Shown here piece after piece: positions 51,059 to 59,470 of a stretch of 64,000 nucleotides of DNA. Position 1 is the stretch's first letter. Each line of letters opens with the position of its first letter. The notes under the pieces were generated by a model. That model ran no database searches and was not told the DNA's origin. It was given only the letters and a program-made list of their open reading frames with translations. The translations under genes were made by a program, and so were the position numbers. Source of the stretch: Krasilnikoviella flava (GTDB lineage: Bacteria; Actinomycetota; Actinomycetes; Actinomycetales; Cellulomonadaceae); contig NZ_FUZQ01000004.1 of assembly GCF_900167525.1 (NCBI RefSeq), positions 1-64,000 of the forward strand, in the 5' to 3' direction.

Positions 51059-51943
51059 CTACCGTGGGTTCCGGCCGCTCGTGAGCCGGTGGGGCCGGAC
51101 GGCCTCGTACGTCGCCTTGAGGGCGGCGGTGGTCCGGTCGTAGCGGCGCTGCGCCACGCGGACGAAGAGGAAGTCGACGACGGCGAGCTGGGCGATGCGG
51201 CTCGACATCGCGCCGGAGCGGAACTGCGTCTCGCGCGCCGTCGTCGCGAGGACGACGTCGGCGAGCTCGGCGAGCGGCGAGGCCGGGAAGTTCGTCACGG
51301 CCACGGTGGTGGCGCCCGCGTCGCGCGCGAGCGTGAGCGCCTGCACGGTCTCCACCGTGGTGCCGGTGTGCGACACGGCCACGGCGACGCAGCCCTCGCC
51401 GAGCAGCGCCGCGGACTGGAGCTGGCCGTGCAGGTCCACGGGGGCGAAGCACGCGATGCCGATGCGGGTGAGCTTCTGGCCGAGGTCCTGTGCCGTGAGG
51501 CCGCTCGACCCGGCGCCGTAGACGTCGACGCGCGGGGCGGCCGCCACGGCGTCGACGGCGCGCTCGAGCGCGTCGAGGTCGAGCATGCGCGCCGTCTCCT
51601 CGATCGTCCGGGCCTCGTGGAACGCGATCTTGGACACGACGTCGGTGGCGGTGTCGGTCCGGTTGATCTCGCCCTCGGCGATGCCGGAGCGCTCGAGCTC
51701 GACGGCGCGGCGGCTCGTGGCCTGCGCGAGGTCGATGCGGAACTCGGGGTACCCGGCGTAGCCGACGGCCCGGCAGAACCGCACGACCGTCGCCTGCGAG
51801 GTCCCGGCGCGGGCGGCGAGCTCGGTGATGGTGGCGCCGACGACGCCGGGCGGGTCGTCGAGGACGACGGCGGCGATGCGCGCCTCGGCGGGGCGGAGCG
51901 TGGGCAGTGTCTGGCGGAGCCGGACGAGGACGTCACCGTTCAT
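51059..51943 (-). CDS. RpiR/MurR-family transcriptional regulator
   Basis: 294 aa. N-terminal HTH (ITELAARAGTSQATVVRFCRAVGY) and C-terminal SIS sugar-phosphate-binding domain (VDVYGAGSSGLTAQDLGQKLTRIG, VSHTGTTVETVQALTLAR). Known relatives such as MurR sense MurNAc-6-P. It overlaps the stop of the upstream kinase by 4 nt (ATGA) on the minus strand, and MurQ/AnmK/NagZ follow on the plus strand, so it likely controls amino-sugar salvage. Effector is inferred. Confidence 0.88.
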   Translation of the reverse strand: MNGDVLVRLRQTLPTLRPAEARIAAVVLDDPPGVVGATITELAARAGTSQATVVRFCRAVGYAGYPEFRIDLAQATSRRAVELERSGIAEGEINRTDTATDVVSKIAFHEARTIEETARMLDLDALERAVDAVAAAPRVDVYGAGSSGLTAQDLGQKLTRIGIACFAPVDLHGQLQSAALLGEGCVAVAVSHTGTTVETVQALTLARDAGATTVAVTNFPASPLAELADVVLATTARETQFRSGAMSSRIAQLAVVDFLFVRVAQRRYDRTTAALKATYEAVRPHRLTSGRNPR

Positions 51944-53046
51944 GCGCGGGTCTCCTTCCCGGCGGGGGCGCCGGCGGTCGAGGGGGCGGTGCTGGCCGGG
52001 ATCGTGCCGGCGGGGCCTGCGGTCCGGCGGACCGTCAGCCAGGTGTCGTGGGGCTCGACGAGAGCGCCGTCCCCGGGGCGTTCGTCGAGGAGGGAGCGGG
52101 CGAGCCGCAGGGCGCCGTCGAGGGGGCTCCCGTCCGCCGGCACGAGCCGCACGTCGGGGCGCAGGGCGGACAGGCGTGCCTCGAGCGGCGTGGTCACGGG
52201 CGCGCCGATCTGCAGCACGCCGCCCGTCACGGCCGCGAGCGGCGGGATCCCGGGGCGCAGCGCGGCGGCGATGCTCTCCGCGAGGTGGGTGCCGGCGTCG
52301 TGCAGGAGGCGCGTCGCGACGAGGTCGCCCGCGCGGGCGGCGTCGGCGACGGCGGGAGTGAACGAGGCGAGGACGTGCGCGCGGTCGGGGCGCCCGTAGA
52401 GCGCGGCGGGCCAGCCGTCGACGGGGCCGAAGCGCTCCAGCGCGGCGGCGAGCAGGGTGGGCGAGGCGGGGCCGGGTCGCCCGTCGTGCGTGGCGATCGC
52501 CGCCCGCAGCCCGTGCGCGCCGATCCAGGAGCCGGAGCCGAGGTCGCCGAGCAGGTGGCCCCACCCGTCCGCGCGATGCCAGCGCCGCCGCAGGTCGGTG
52601 GCGAGCACGATCGCGCCCGTGCCGACGGCGGCGACCGCGCCCGGCCGTCCGCCGAGGGCGCCGAGGTGGGCGGCGAGCGCGTCGGCGGCGACGGCGGTCG
52701 CCCCTGCGCCCGCGTCGTGCAGCACGTCGTGCAGGGCGCCGGGCTCCGGGACGAGCGACGGGAGGCCGGTGACCGACACGGCGGCGGCGGCGAGGCGCAG
52801 GCCGGGACGCTGACGGGTGAGCGTGTCGACGAGCTCGGCCACCACGTCGGCCGCGTCGCTCCCGGCGGTCGTGATGCGCACGGGGCGGCCCGAGAGGGTC
52901 ATCGCGCCCGCGGGCCCCGGCGCTCCGTCGGGGTCGGCAGCGGGCGGGCGGTGGCGCGGCACGGCGACCAGCCGGGCGCCGGAGCCGCCGACGTCCACGG
53001 CGACGACGTGCTCGGGAGCGGCGGTCGGGGCGTCGGGGCCGGTCAC
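51940..53046 (-). CDS. BadF/BadG/NagK-type sugar kinase (candidate GlcNAc/MurNAc kinase)
   Basis: 368 aa ASKHA-fold kinase. AVDVGGSGARLVAV is the phosphate-1 motif, VGTGAIVLATDL and GWGHLLGDLGSGSWIGAHGL match the BadF/BadG N-acetylglucosamine kinase family, and the late LAAVTGGV fits the adenosine motif. Probably phosphorylates GlcNAc or MurNAc freed by NagZ. GTG start at 53046; CACACT ends 7 nt upstream on the minus strand, so it may be leaderless. Coupled to the rpiR-type regulator. Confidence 0.82.
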   Translation of the reverse strand: MTGPDAPTAAPEHVVAVDVGGSGARLVAVPRHRPPAADPDGAPGPAGAMTLSGRPVRITTAGSDAADVVAELVDTLTRQRPGLRLAAAAVSVTGLPSLVPEPGALHDVLHDAGAGATAVAADALAAHLGALGGRPGAVAAVGTGAIVLATDLRRRWHRADGWGHLLGDLGSGSWIGAHGLRAAIATHDGRPGPASPTLLAAALERFGPVDGWPAALYGRPDRAHVLASFTPAVADAARAGDLVATRLLHDAGTHLAESIAAALRPGIPPLAAVTGGVLQIGAPVTTPLEARLSALRPDVRLVPADGSPLDGALRLARSLLDERPGDGALVEPHDTWLTVRRTAGPAGTIPASTAPSTAGAPAGKETRA

Positions 53047-53053
53047 GGGAACC

Positions 53054-53099
53054 AGTGTGGCAGTGATTTTCTCAGGCTGGACACCTCACAAAAAGAATC
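53054..53099 (-). promoter_or_regulatory. Kinase promoter with candidate operator
   Basis: On the minus strand CACACT (53054-53059) lies 7 nt before the GTG. Upstream lies an imperfect inverted repeat with arms GATTTTCTCAGG (53065-53076) and CCTCACAAAAAGAATC (53084-53099), AT-rich in an otherwise GC-rich area, across the -35 to -10 spacer. It could be a binding site for the RpiR-type protein. Weakly supported. Confidence 0.35.
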
Positions 53100-53173
53100 T
53101 CGCCCGCTCGGGGCGCGGCCGGTGTGACCGACGCCGCCTCCGCCTCCGGGCGCGGCACGGCTACCGTGGAGAC

Positions 53174-54250
53174 GTGCATGGTGAGTACAAGGTTCCCGGT
53201 GGCAAGCTCGTGACGGTCGACCTCGACGTGCGCGACGGGCTGCTCGCCGACGTCCGGCTCAGCGGCGACTTCTTCCTGGAGCCCGACGACGCCCTCGAGG
53301 TCATCGACGACGCGCTCGTCGGCCTGCCGCGCGAGACGTCCACGAGCGAGCTCGCCCGCGCCGTCGACGAGGGGCTGCGCGTCGCCGAGGAGGACGGCCG
53401 CGTGACGGGCGGCGTGACGATGGTCGGCTTCGACGCGTGGGCGGTCGCGGTCGCGGTGCGTCGCGCGCTGGGCCTGGCCACGACGTGGGACGACCACACG
53501 TTCGAGGTGCTGCGGCCCGGCCCGCTGCCCCCGGCGACGCTCGCCGCCCTGGACCAGGTGCTCACCGAGGAGCTCGCCGCGGGCCGGCGCGGCCCCACGC
53601 TGCGGTTCTGGGACTGGAACGAGCGCGCGGTGTTCATCGGGTCGTTCCAGTCGCTGCGCAACGAGGTGGACCCGGTGGGCGTGCGCGAGCACGACGTGAC
53701 GGTCGTGCGGCGCATCTCCGGCGGTGGGGCCATGTTCATGGAGGCCGGCAACTGCGTGACGTTCTCGCTGGTGGTGCCGGCCTCGCTCGTGGACGGCCTG
53801 TCGTTCGAGCAGTCCTACGCGTTCCTCGACTCGTGGGTGCTGGGTGCCCTGCAGGACGTCGGCGTCGAGGCCTATTTCTCCGGCATGAACGACGTCGCCT
53901 CGCCGGCGGGCAAGCTCGCCGGCTCCGCGCAGAAGCGGCTGGCCGGCGGGGCCGTGCTGCACCACATGACGATGGCGTACGACATCGACAGCGCGAAGAT
54001 GCTCGAGGTGCTGCGCATCGGCCGCGAGAAGCTCTCGGACAAGGGCACCACCAGTGCCAACAAGCGGGTGGACCCGCTGCGGTCGCAGACCGGCATGTCG
54101 CGCGACGAGATCATCGACGCGTTCGAGGCGCACTTCAGGTCGCACCACCGCACCGCCGACTCGGAGCTGCGGCCCGAGGAGCTGGCGCGCGCCGACGAGC
54201 TGGTGCGGACCAAGTTCGGCAACCCGACCTGGATCAACCGGGTGCCCTGA
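53174..54250 (+). CDS. lplA: Lipoate-protein ligase with permuted domain order
   Basis: 358 aa. The N-terminal ~90 residues (YKVPGGKLVTVDLDVRDG, LADVRLSGDFFLEP) resemble the LplA C-terminal accessory domain, here placed first. The catalytic BPL/LplA domain follows with VVRRISGGGAMFMEAGN, SGMNDVASPAGKLAGSAQKRL and the lipoyl-AMP Lys in KLAGSA. It attaches lipoate to dehydrogenase subunits. GTG 53174 follows TACCGT (53162-53167) by 6 nt, leaderless. Divergent from the kinase operon. Confidence 0.85.
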   Translation: MHGEYKVPGGKLVTVDLDVRDGLLADVRLSGDFFLEPDDALEVIDDALVGLPRETSTSELARAVDEGLRVAEEDGRVTGGVTMVGFDAWAVAVAVRRALGLATTWDDHTFEVLRPGPLPPATLAALDQVLTEELAAGRRGPTLRFWDWNERAVFIGSFQSLRNEVDPVGVREHDVTVVRRISGGGAMFMEAGNCVTFSLVVPASLVDGLSFEQSYAFLDSWVLGALQDVGVEAYFSGMNDVASPAGKLAGSAQKRLAGGAVLHHMTMAYDIDSAKMLEVLRIGREKLSDKGTTSANKRVDPLRSQTGMSRDEIIDAFEAHFRSHHRTADSELRPEELARADELVRTKFGNPTWINRVP

Positions 54251-54573
54251 CCCCCGCGTCGTCCCCCCGCGCGCCGACCGTGACGCGCCGTCGAGGTCAC
54301 CGTCCTGTCACGAATCGGGGCGGTGGCTTTCGTCATCCGTGCTCGGTCAGTAATCTTCCCCACGAAGCGACGCCCCGGAACTTCCTTTCAGGACCGGGGT
54401 GCCGCCGCACGCAGCGATCACCACAGCGATCAGCAGGACAGCGAGACGACGACGTCACGCCGGACGACGAGGGCGTCGGCAGGACATGACCGCGAGGACG
54501 GCGCACGACCGCGAGAACGGCGGCGCCGCGCACCACGGAGGGCGGCCCAGCGGGCCGCCGGGGGAGGACGACG
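54251..54573 (+). other. Long 5' region of the sugar ABC operon
   Basis: 323 nt without a gene. TAATCT (54351-54356) with TTTCGT (54328-54333) 17 bp upstream is the best promoter candidate, giving a ~210-nt leader. Within it are direct repeats (ACAGCGATC twice near 54423; ACCGCGAGNACGGCG twice near 54490-54525). A perfect 8-bp hairpin GGCGGCCC-AGC-GGGCCGCC (54541-54559) abuts the GGGGAGG ribosome site and could affect translation. Confidence 0.45.
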
Positions 54574-55890
54574 ATGCGTCGAGACATGTGGACCCGGAAG
54601 AACGTGGGGGCCGTGGCCACCGCGGCGCTGGTGGCGCTCGGCGTCGCCGCCTGCGGCAGCGGCTCCGACGGCTCGGACGGGGGCGACGGCACGGTCGACG
54701 GCGAGGGCAAGACCCTGGACGTCTGGATCATGCAGGGCACCAACCCCAGCGCCGACACCTTCTTCGACGAGGTCTCCACGGCGTTCAAGGAGGAGACGGG
54801 CGCCGACCTCAACGTCGAGTTCGTCGAGTGGGCCGACGCGCACGACAGGTTCGTCACCTCGATCGCGGGCAACGCCACGCCCGACGTGGCGGAGACGGGC
54901 ACCACCTGGACCCCGGAGCTCGCCGACGCCGGCGCGCTCGCGCCGCTGGACGACTTCGTCGCCGAGGCGGGCCTGGGCGACGACCTGGTGGACGGGCTCG
55001 TCGAGGCGGGCACGTACGACGAGCAGCTGTACGGCATGCCCTGGTACGCGGGCGTCCGCTCGCTCGTGTACAACACGGAGATCTTCGAGAAGGCCGGCGT
55101 CGAGCCGCCCACGACCTGGGCGGAGATCGAGTCGGCGGCCGAGGCCATCAAGGCCGAGTTCCCGGACAAGACCGCGATCGCGGTGCCGGGCGACGCCGAG
55201 TTCACGGTGTACCCGTGGGTGTGGGGCGCCGGCGGCGACGTCGCGACGCAGGACGGCGACACGTGGACCTCGGGCCTCGACAGCCCCGAGGCGCAGGAGG
55301 GCCTGAGCTTCTGGACCGGCCTGGCGAAGGACGGCTACTCGTCGGCCGGCGCCACGACGTGGCGCGAGACGGACGTGCTCGACGCCTTCGCCCAGGGCGA
55401 CGTCGGCATGGCGGTCATGGGCTCCTGGACGCCGGGCGCCATCGTCGAGGCGAACAAGGACATGGAGGGCAAGTTCGCGGCCGTGCCGATCCCGGGCAAG
55501 GACGGCGGGATGTCGCCGTCGGTCCTGGGCGGCTCGCACCTGAGCATGTTCTCCACGGCCGAGGACCAGGACCTCGCGTTCGCGTTCATCGAGATGATGA
55601 CGACCGGCGACTTCGCCACGAAGTGGGGCGAGCAGGCCGGGTACTTCCCGGGCCAGAAGTCGCTGCTGGACGAGACGCTGAAGAGCACCGACCCGCTCGT
55701 GGCCCCGTTCGCGAAGCAGTTCGTCGAGGGCGGCGCGTCCGTGCCGGTCTCGCCCGAGTTCGGCGCCGTGCAGGCCAAGCTGACGACCAGCACGATGATG
55801 CAGTCGATCCTGTCCGGGAGCGAGGACGTCCCGACCGCGAGCACGAAGGCGGCCGAGGAGATGACGTCGCTGCTCAACGGTGGCAGCTGA
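54574..55890 (+). CDS. ABC sugar transporter substrate-binding lipoprotein
   Basis: 438 aa. Lipoprotein signal with lipobox VAAC at Cys27 (residues 1-26 signal), followed by a Gly/Ser/Asp linker and a family 1 extracellular solute-binding domain (LDVWIMQGTNPSADTF, YGMPWYAGVRSLVYNTEIFEKAG). It binds a sugar or oligosaccharide, which context suggests is GlcNAc- or MurNAc-related. First gene of SBP-permease-permease-NagZ-AnmK-MurQ. No ATPase is encoded in the operon. Confidence 0.93.
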   Translation: MRRDMWTRKNVGAVATAALVALGVAACGSGSDGSDGGDGTVDGEGKTLDVWIMQGTNPSADTFFDEVSTAFKEETGADLNVEFVEWADAHDRFVTSIAGNATPDVAETGTTWTPELADAGALAPLDDFVAEAGLGDDLVDGLVEAGTYDEQLYGMPWYAGVRSLVYNTEIFEKAGVEPPTTWAEIESAAEAIKAEFPDKTAIAVPGDAEFTVYPWVWGAGGDVATQDGDTWTSGLDSPEAQEGLSFWTGLAKDGYSSAGATTWRETDVLDAFAQGDVGMAVMGSWTPGAIVEANKDMEGKFAAVPIPGKDGGMSPSVLGGSHLSMFSTAEDQDLAFAFIEMMTTGDFATKWGEQAGYFPGQKSLLDETLKSTDPLVAPFAKQFVEGGASVPVSPEFGAVQAKLTTSTMMQSILSGSEDVPTASTKAAEEMTSLLNGGS

Positions 55891-55893
55891 CGG

Positions 55894-56865
55894 ATGACGA
55901 GCACCCTCCCCGTCGCGGCCCCCGCCGGGCCCGGGCAGTCGCCCGGGCCCGGCGGGCGTCGCCCGTTCGGTAAGTCCGTCCTCGCGCGGGTGCGGCCGTG
56001 GATGCTGCTGACGCCCGCGCTGCTCGTGCTGGCCGTGCTGCTCCTGTGGCCGCTGGTGCGGGTCGCGCTGTTCTCCCTGCAGGACTACGGCCTGAAGGAG
56101 ATCGTCTCGGGCGAGCGGAACTGGATCGGCTTCGCCAACTTCGTCGAGATCTTCACCTCCGAGCAGCTGTGGGCCGTGGTGCTGCCGAACACGGTGGTGT
56201 TCGCGGTGCTGTCCGTGGCGTGCACGGTGGTGTTCGGCACCGCGGTGGCCGTGCTGCTCGCCTCCCTCGGACGCGTCTGGCGCACGATCGTGTCCAGCGC
56301 GATCATGGCGGCCTGGGCGATGCCCGCCGTCACCGGCACCTACGTGTGGGTCTGGATCTTCGACGCCGACCGCGGCGTGTTCAACCATGTGCTGCAGGCG
56401 CTGGGGCTGCAGGACGCCCCCGTCAACTGGTTCACCGACCGCTGGTCGTTCTACGCCATCGTGCTGCTCAACGTGGTGCACCACGGCTTCCCGTTCGTGG
56501 CCATCACCGTGCTCGCCGGCCTGCTCGGCGTGCCGAAGGAGCTGCTGGAGGCGGCGGAGATCGACGGCGCCGGCGCCTGGCGGCGGTTCTTCGCGGTGAT
56601 CGTGCCCCAGCTGAAGCAGATCTTCGCCGTCGTGATCATCCTGTCGACCATCTGGGACTTCAAGATCTTCGCGCAGGTCTACCTCATGCCCGGCGGCGCC
56701 GGCAGCAACCGCGACGTGCTCAACCTCGGCGTGTGGTCGTACACGGAGTCCTTCGGGCAGAACCGGTACGGCTTCGGCTCCGCCATCGCGGTGCTGCTCA
56801 CCCTGCTGCTGCTCGGCATCACCGTCGTGTACGTGCGCACCATCCTGAAGGAGGAGGAGCTGTGA
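55894..56865 (+). CDS. Sugar ABC transporter permease 1 (MalF-like)
   Basis: 323 aa. Six membrane helices (LLTPALLVLAVLLLWPLVRVALF, WAVVLPNTVVFAVLSVACTVVF and later), with the EAA loop LLEAAEIDGAGAWRRFFAVIVPQL that docks the ATPase. Pairs with the next gene. It lies 3 nt after the SBP stop and its stop overlaps the next GTG by 4 nt. Confidence 0.92.
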   Translation: MTSTLPVAAPAGPGQSPGPGGRRPFGKSVLARVRPWMLLTPALLVLAVLLLWPLVRVALFSLQDYGLKEIVSGERNWIGFANFVEIFTSEQLWAVVLPNTVVFAVLSVACTVVFGTAVAVLLASLGRVWRTIVSSAIMAAWAMPAVTGTYVWVWIFDADRGVFNHVLQALGLQDAPVNWFTDRWSFYAIVLLNVVHHGFPFVAITVLAGLLGVPKELLEAAEIDGAGAWRRFFAVIVPQLKQIFAVVIILSTIWDFKIFAQVYLMPGGAGSNRDVLNLGVWSYTESFGQNRYGFGSAIAVLLTLLLLGITVVYVRTILKEEEL

Positions 56866-57767
56866 GCACCGCGACCGGCACCGACCGACGACCCGTCCGG
56901 ACGTCGACGGCTGGCGGCACGGCGGCCCGCCGACGCGGCTCCCGCCGTCCCTCCGCCGGTGTCCGCGTCGGCAAGGGGGTGGCCGTCGCGCTGCTCCTGC
57001 TCTTCACCCTCTTCCCCGCGTACTGGATGCTCGTCAGCGCGCTCGACGGCAACGCGGGGCGCGGTTCGTCCTTCGTGCCCGCCGAGCCGACGCTCGAGCA
57101 CTTCGAGTTCGTGCTCACCGACGGCGGGTTCGACGTCTTCCTGCGCAACTCCCTGCTCGTGGCCCTCACGACCGTGCTCATCTCGTCGCTGCTCGCGCTG
57201 CTGGCGTCCGTGGCGGTCGCGCGGTTCCGCTTCAAGCTCCGCACGCAGGTGCTCATGCTGGTGCTCGTCGTGCAGATGGTGCCGCTCGAGGCGCTCGTGA
57301 TTCCGCTGTTCGTGCAGGTGCGCAACCTGGAGCTGCTCGGCACCCTGACCGGTCTGATCGTGGTGTACGTGGCGCTCGCGCTGCCGTTCGGCATCTGGAT
57401 GCTGCGCGGCTTCGTGGCCGCCGTGCCCGTGGAGCTCGAGGAGGCCGCGTACCTCGACGGCGCCACCTGGGGCCGGATGTTCCGGTCGATCCTGCTGCCG
57501 CTGGTCGCGCCGGGCCTGGTGGCCACGAGCATCTTCGGCTTCATCACCGCCTGGAACGAGTTCGTCTTCGCGATGACCCTGCTCGGGGGCGAGACCCAGA
57601 ACTACACGGTGGCCATCGGCCTGCGGTCGTTCTTCGGGCAGCACTCCAACGACTGGGGCGCGATCATGGCGGCGTCGACCGTCATCACGGTGCCGGTGAT
57701 GGTCTTCTTCATCCTCGTGCAGCGGCGCCTCGCCTCCGGCCTGACCTCCGGGGCGGTGAAGGGATGA
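56862..57767 (+). CDS. Sugar ABC transporter permease 2 (MalG-like)
   Basis: 301 aa. Six helices after a ~40-residue Arg-rich N terminus, with the EAA loop ELEEAAYLDGATWGRMFRSILLPL. Together with permease 1 it forms the membrane channel; the ATPase is probably a shared MsiK-type protein encoded elsewhere, as is common in actinobacteria. The GTG start overlaps the first permease stop; its own stop overlaps nagZ (ATGA). Confidence 0.92.
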   Translation: MSTATGTDRRPVRTSTAGGTAARRRGSRRPSAGVRVGKGVAVALLLLFTLFPAYWMLVSALDGNAGRGSSFVPAEPTLEHFEFVLTDGGFDVFLRNSLLVALTTVLISSLLALLASVAVARFRFKLRTQVLMLVLVVQMVPLEALVIPLFVQVRNLELLGTLTGLIVVYVALALPFGIWMLRGFVAAVPVELEEAAYLDGATWGRMFRSILLPLVAPGLVATSIFGFITAWNEFVFAMTLLGGETQNYTVAIGLRSFFGQHSNDWGAIMAASTVITVPVMVFFILVQRRLASGLTSGAVKG

Positions 57768-59470
57768 CCGCCACCGACCCGGTCACCGGCAACGGCATCG
57801 ACACGGACGCCGACGCCGACGCCGTCCGGCGGGCGGTGCTCGGGGTGCTGCTGCCCGGCTTCACGGGCACCACGCCTCCCGGCTGGCTCCTCGACGCCGC
57901 GCGGTCCGGGCTGGGCGGGGTGGTCCTCTTCGCGCACAACACGCCGGACCTGGCGACGACGGCCGCCCTCACGGCGCACCTGCACGCCGCCGCGCCGGCC
58001 CTCCTCGTCGCGACCGACGAGGAGGGCGGGGACGTCTCCCGGCTCGAGGCCGCGGCAGGTTCGTCGCTGCCCGGCGCGGCCGCGCTCGGGGCGGTGGACG
58101 ACGAGCGCCTCACCGGTGCCGCCGGCGAGGCGCTGGGGCGGCTGCTCGCCGCCGCCGGCGTGGACCTCGACCTGGCGCCGGTGCTCGACGTCGACTCGCC
58201 GGGCAACCCGGTGATCGGCGTCCGCGCCTTCGGCCCCGACCCCGACGCCGTCGCCCGGCACGGCGTCGCGTTCGCCCGCGGTCTGCAGCGCGGCGGCGTC
58301 GGCACGTGCGCCAAGCACTTCCCGGGGCACGGGTCCACCACGGTCGACTCGCACCTCGCGCTGCCCGTCGTCGACGCCGACCTCGAGGCCCTGCGCGGGC
58401 GCGACCTCGTGCCGTTCGCGGCCGCTTTCGCCGGGGACGCCCGGTCCGGCGACGCCCGGTCCGGCGACGCCCGGTCCGGCGAGACCGGGTCGGACGGCGG
58501 GCCCGCGGCCGACGCACTGATGACGGCGCACGTCGTCGTGCCCGCCCTCGGCCCCGCGCCGGCATCCCTCGAGCCGGCGGTCGAGACGCTCGCCCGGCAG
58601 CTCGGCCACGCCGGCCCGATCGTCACCGACGCGCTCGACATGCGGGCCGTCTCCGACGGCGCGGACGTCGGCGAGGCCGCGGTGCGCGCCGTCGAGGGCG
58701 GCGCGGACCTGTTGTGCCTGGGCACGACCACGGGCCGCGACGACGAGTCGCTGTTCCGGTCCGCCGTCGACGCCCTCGTGGCCGCCGTCGGCACCGGGCG
58801 GGTGGACCTGGACCGGCTCGCCGCGTCCCGGCGGCGTACGGACGCCCTGGTCCGCCGGCTGCACGACCGGCGCTCGGCCGTGGGCGCGACCACGGGTGCC
58901 GTCCCGGCCGAGCATGCGCGGGAGGCGCTCGCGGCCGTGGGCGCCGAGGTCGCCCGCCGGGCGGTGCGCGTCGTCGGCCCAGCCCCCGTGCTCGCGGGTG
59001 CGCCCGACGTCGTCGACCTGCGGCTGCGGCTCGACCACGCCGCCGGGCGCACCGCGCAGCACGTGCAGCGTGCCGTCGCCGACCGCTGGGCGGGGGCCGT
59101 GCTGCATCCCGGGCGAGAGCACCCCGTGCTCGACGATGCGGCCTTCGCCGCGCTGCTGCGCGGGCTCGCGGGCGGGGCCGACGGGGCCGTGCGCCCGCTC
59201 GTCGTCGTGACGCGCGAGCCGGCCCCCGGCGGCGCGGAGCACGCCCGGCTGGCCGAGCTGCAGTCGGCGCGGCCGGACCTGGTCGTCGTGCACACGGGCG
59301 TCCCGGACGCGGGGGAGCGCTGGCTCGCCGCGCTCCCGGGCGGCCTGCCGACCACGGTGCTCGCCTGCGGCACGGGCCGGGCGAACGCGGAGGCGGCCGT
59401 CGCGCTCCTCGCCGGTCACGTCGGCACCGGTCGTGTCGGCACGGGTCACGACACGGAGGTGTGGCGATGA
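57764..59470 (+). CDS. nagZ: GH3 beta-N-acetylhexosaminidase (NagZ-like)
   Basis: 568 aa glycoside hydrolase family 3. KHFPGHGSTTVDSHLALP at 184-201 gives the NagZ Asp195-His197 acid/base pair, and TDALDM holds the likely nucleophile Asp289. It would remove GlcNAc from muropeptides or chitin fragments. It has no secretion signal, so it acts in the cytoplasm on imported sugars. A GDARS tandem repeat (224-238) and a GHVGTGRVGTGHD C-terminal tail are oddities. Longer than NagZ of E. coli (341 aa), with an extra C-terminal domain. Confidence 0.85.
   Translation: MTATDPVTGNGIDTDADADAVRRAVLGVLLPGFTGTTPPGWLLDAARSGLGGVVLFAHNTPDLATTAALTAHLHAAAPALLVATDEEGGDVSRLEAAAGSSLPGAAALGAVDDERLTGAAGEALGRLLAAAGVDLDLAPVLDVDSPGNPVIGVRAFGPDPDAVARHGVAFARGLQRGGVGTCAKHFPGHGSTTVDSHLALPVVDADLEALRGRDLVPFAAAFAGDARSGDARSGDARSGETGSDGGPAADALMTAHVVVPALGPAPASLEPAVETLARQLGHAGPIVTDALDMRAVSDGADVGEAAVRAVEGGADLLCLGTTTGRDDESLFRSAVDALVAAVGTGRVDLDRLAASRRRTDALVRRLHDRRSAVGATTGAVPAEHAREALAAVGAEVARRAVRVVGPAPVLAGAPDVVDLRLRLDHAAGRTAQHVQRAVADRWAGAVLHPGREHPVLDDAAFAALLRGLAGGADGAVRPLVVVTREPAPGGAEHARLAELQSARPDLVVVHTGVPDAGERWLAALPGGLPTTVLACGTGRANAEAAVALLAGHVGTGRVGTGHDTEVWR
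58436..58480 (+). repeat. 15-bp tandem repeat within nagZ
   Basis: Three identical copies of GACGCCCGGTCCGGC (58436-58450, 58451-58465, 58466-58480) and a degenerate fourth, coding GDARS three times in frame. It may vary in copy number among strains. Confidence 0.9.
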
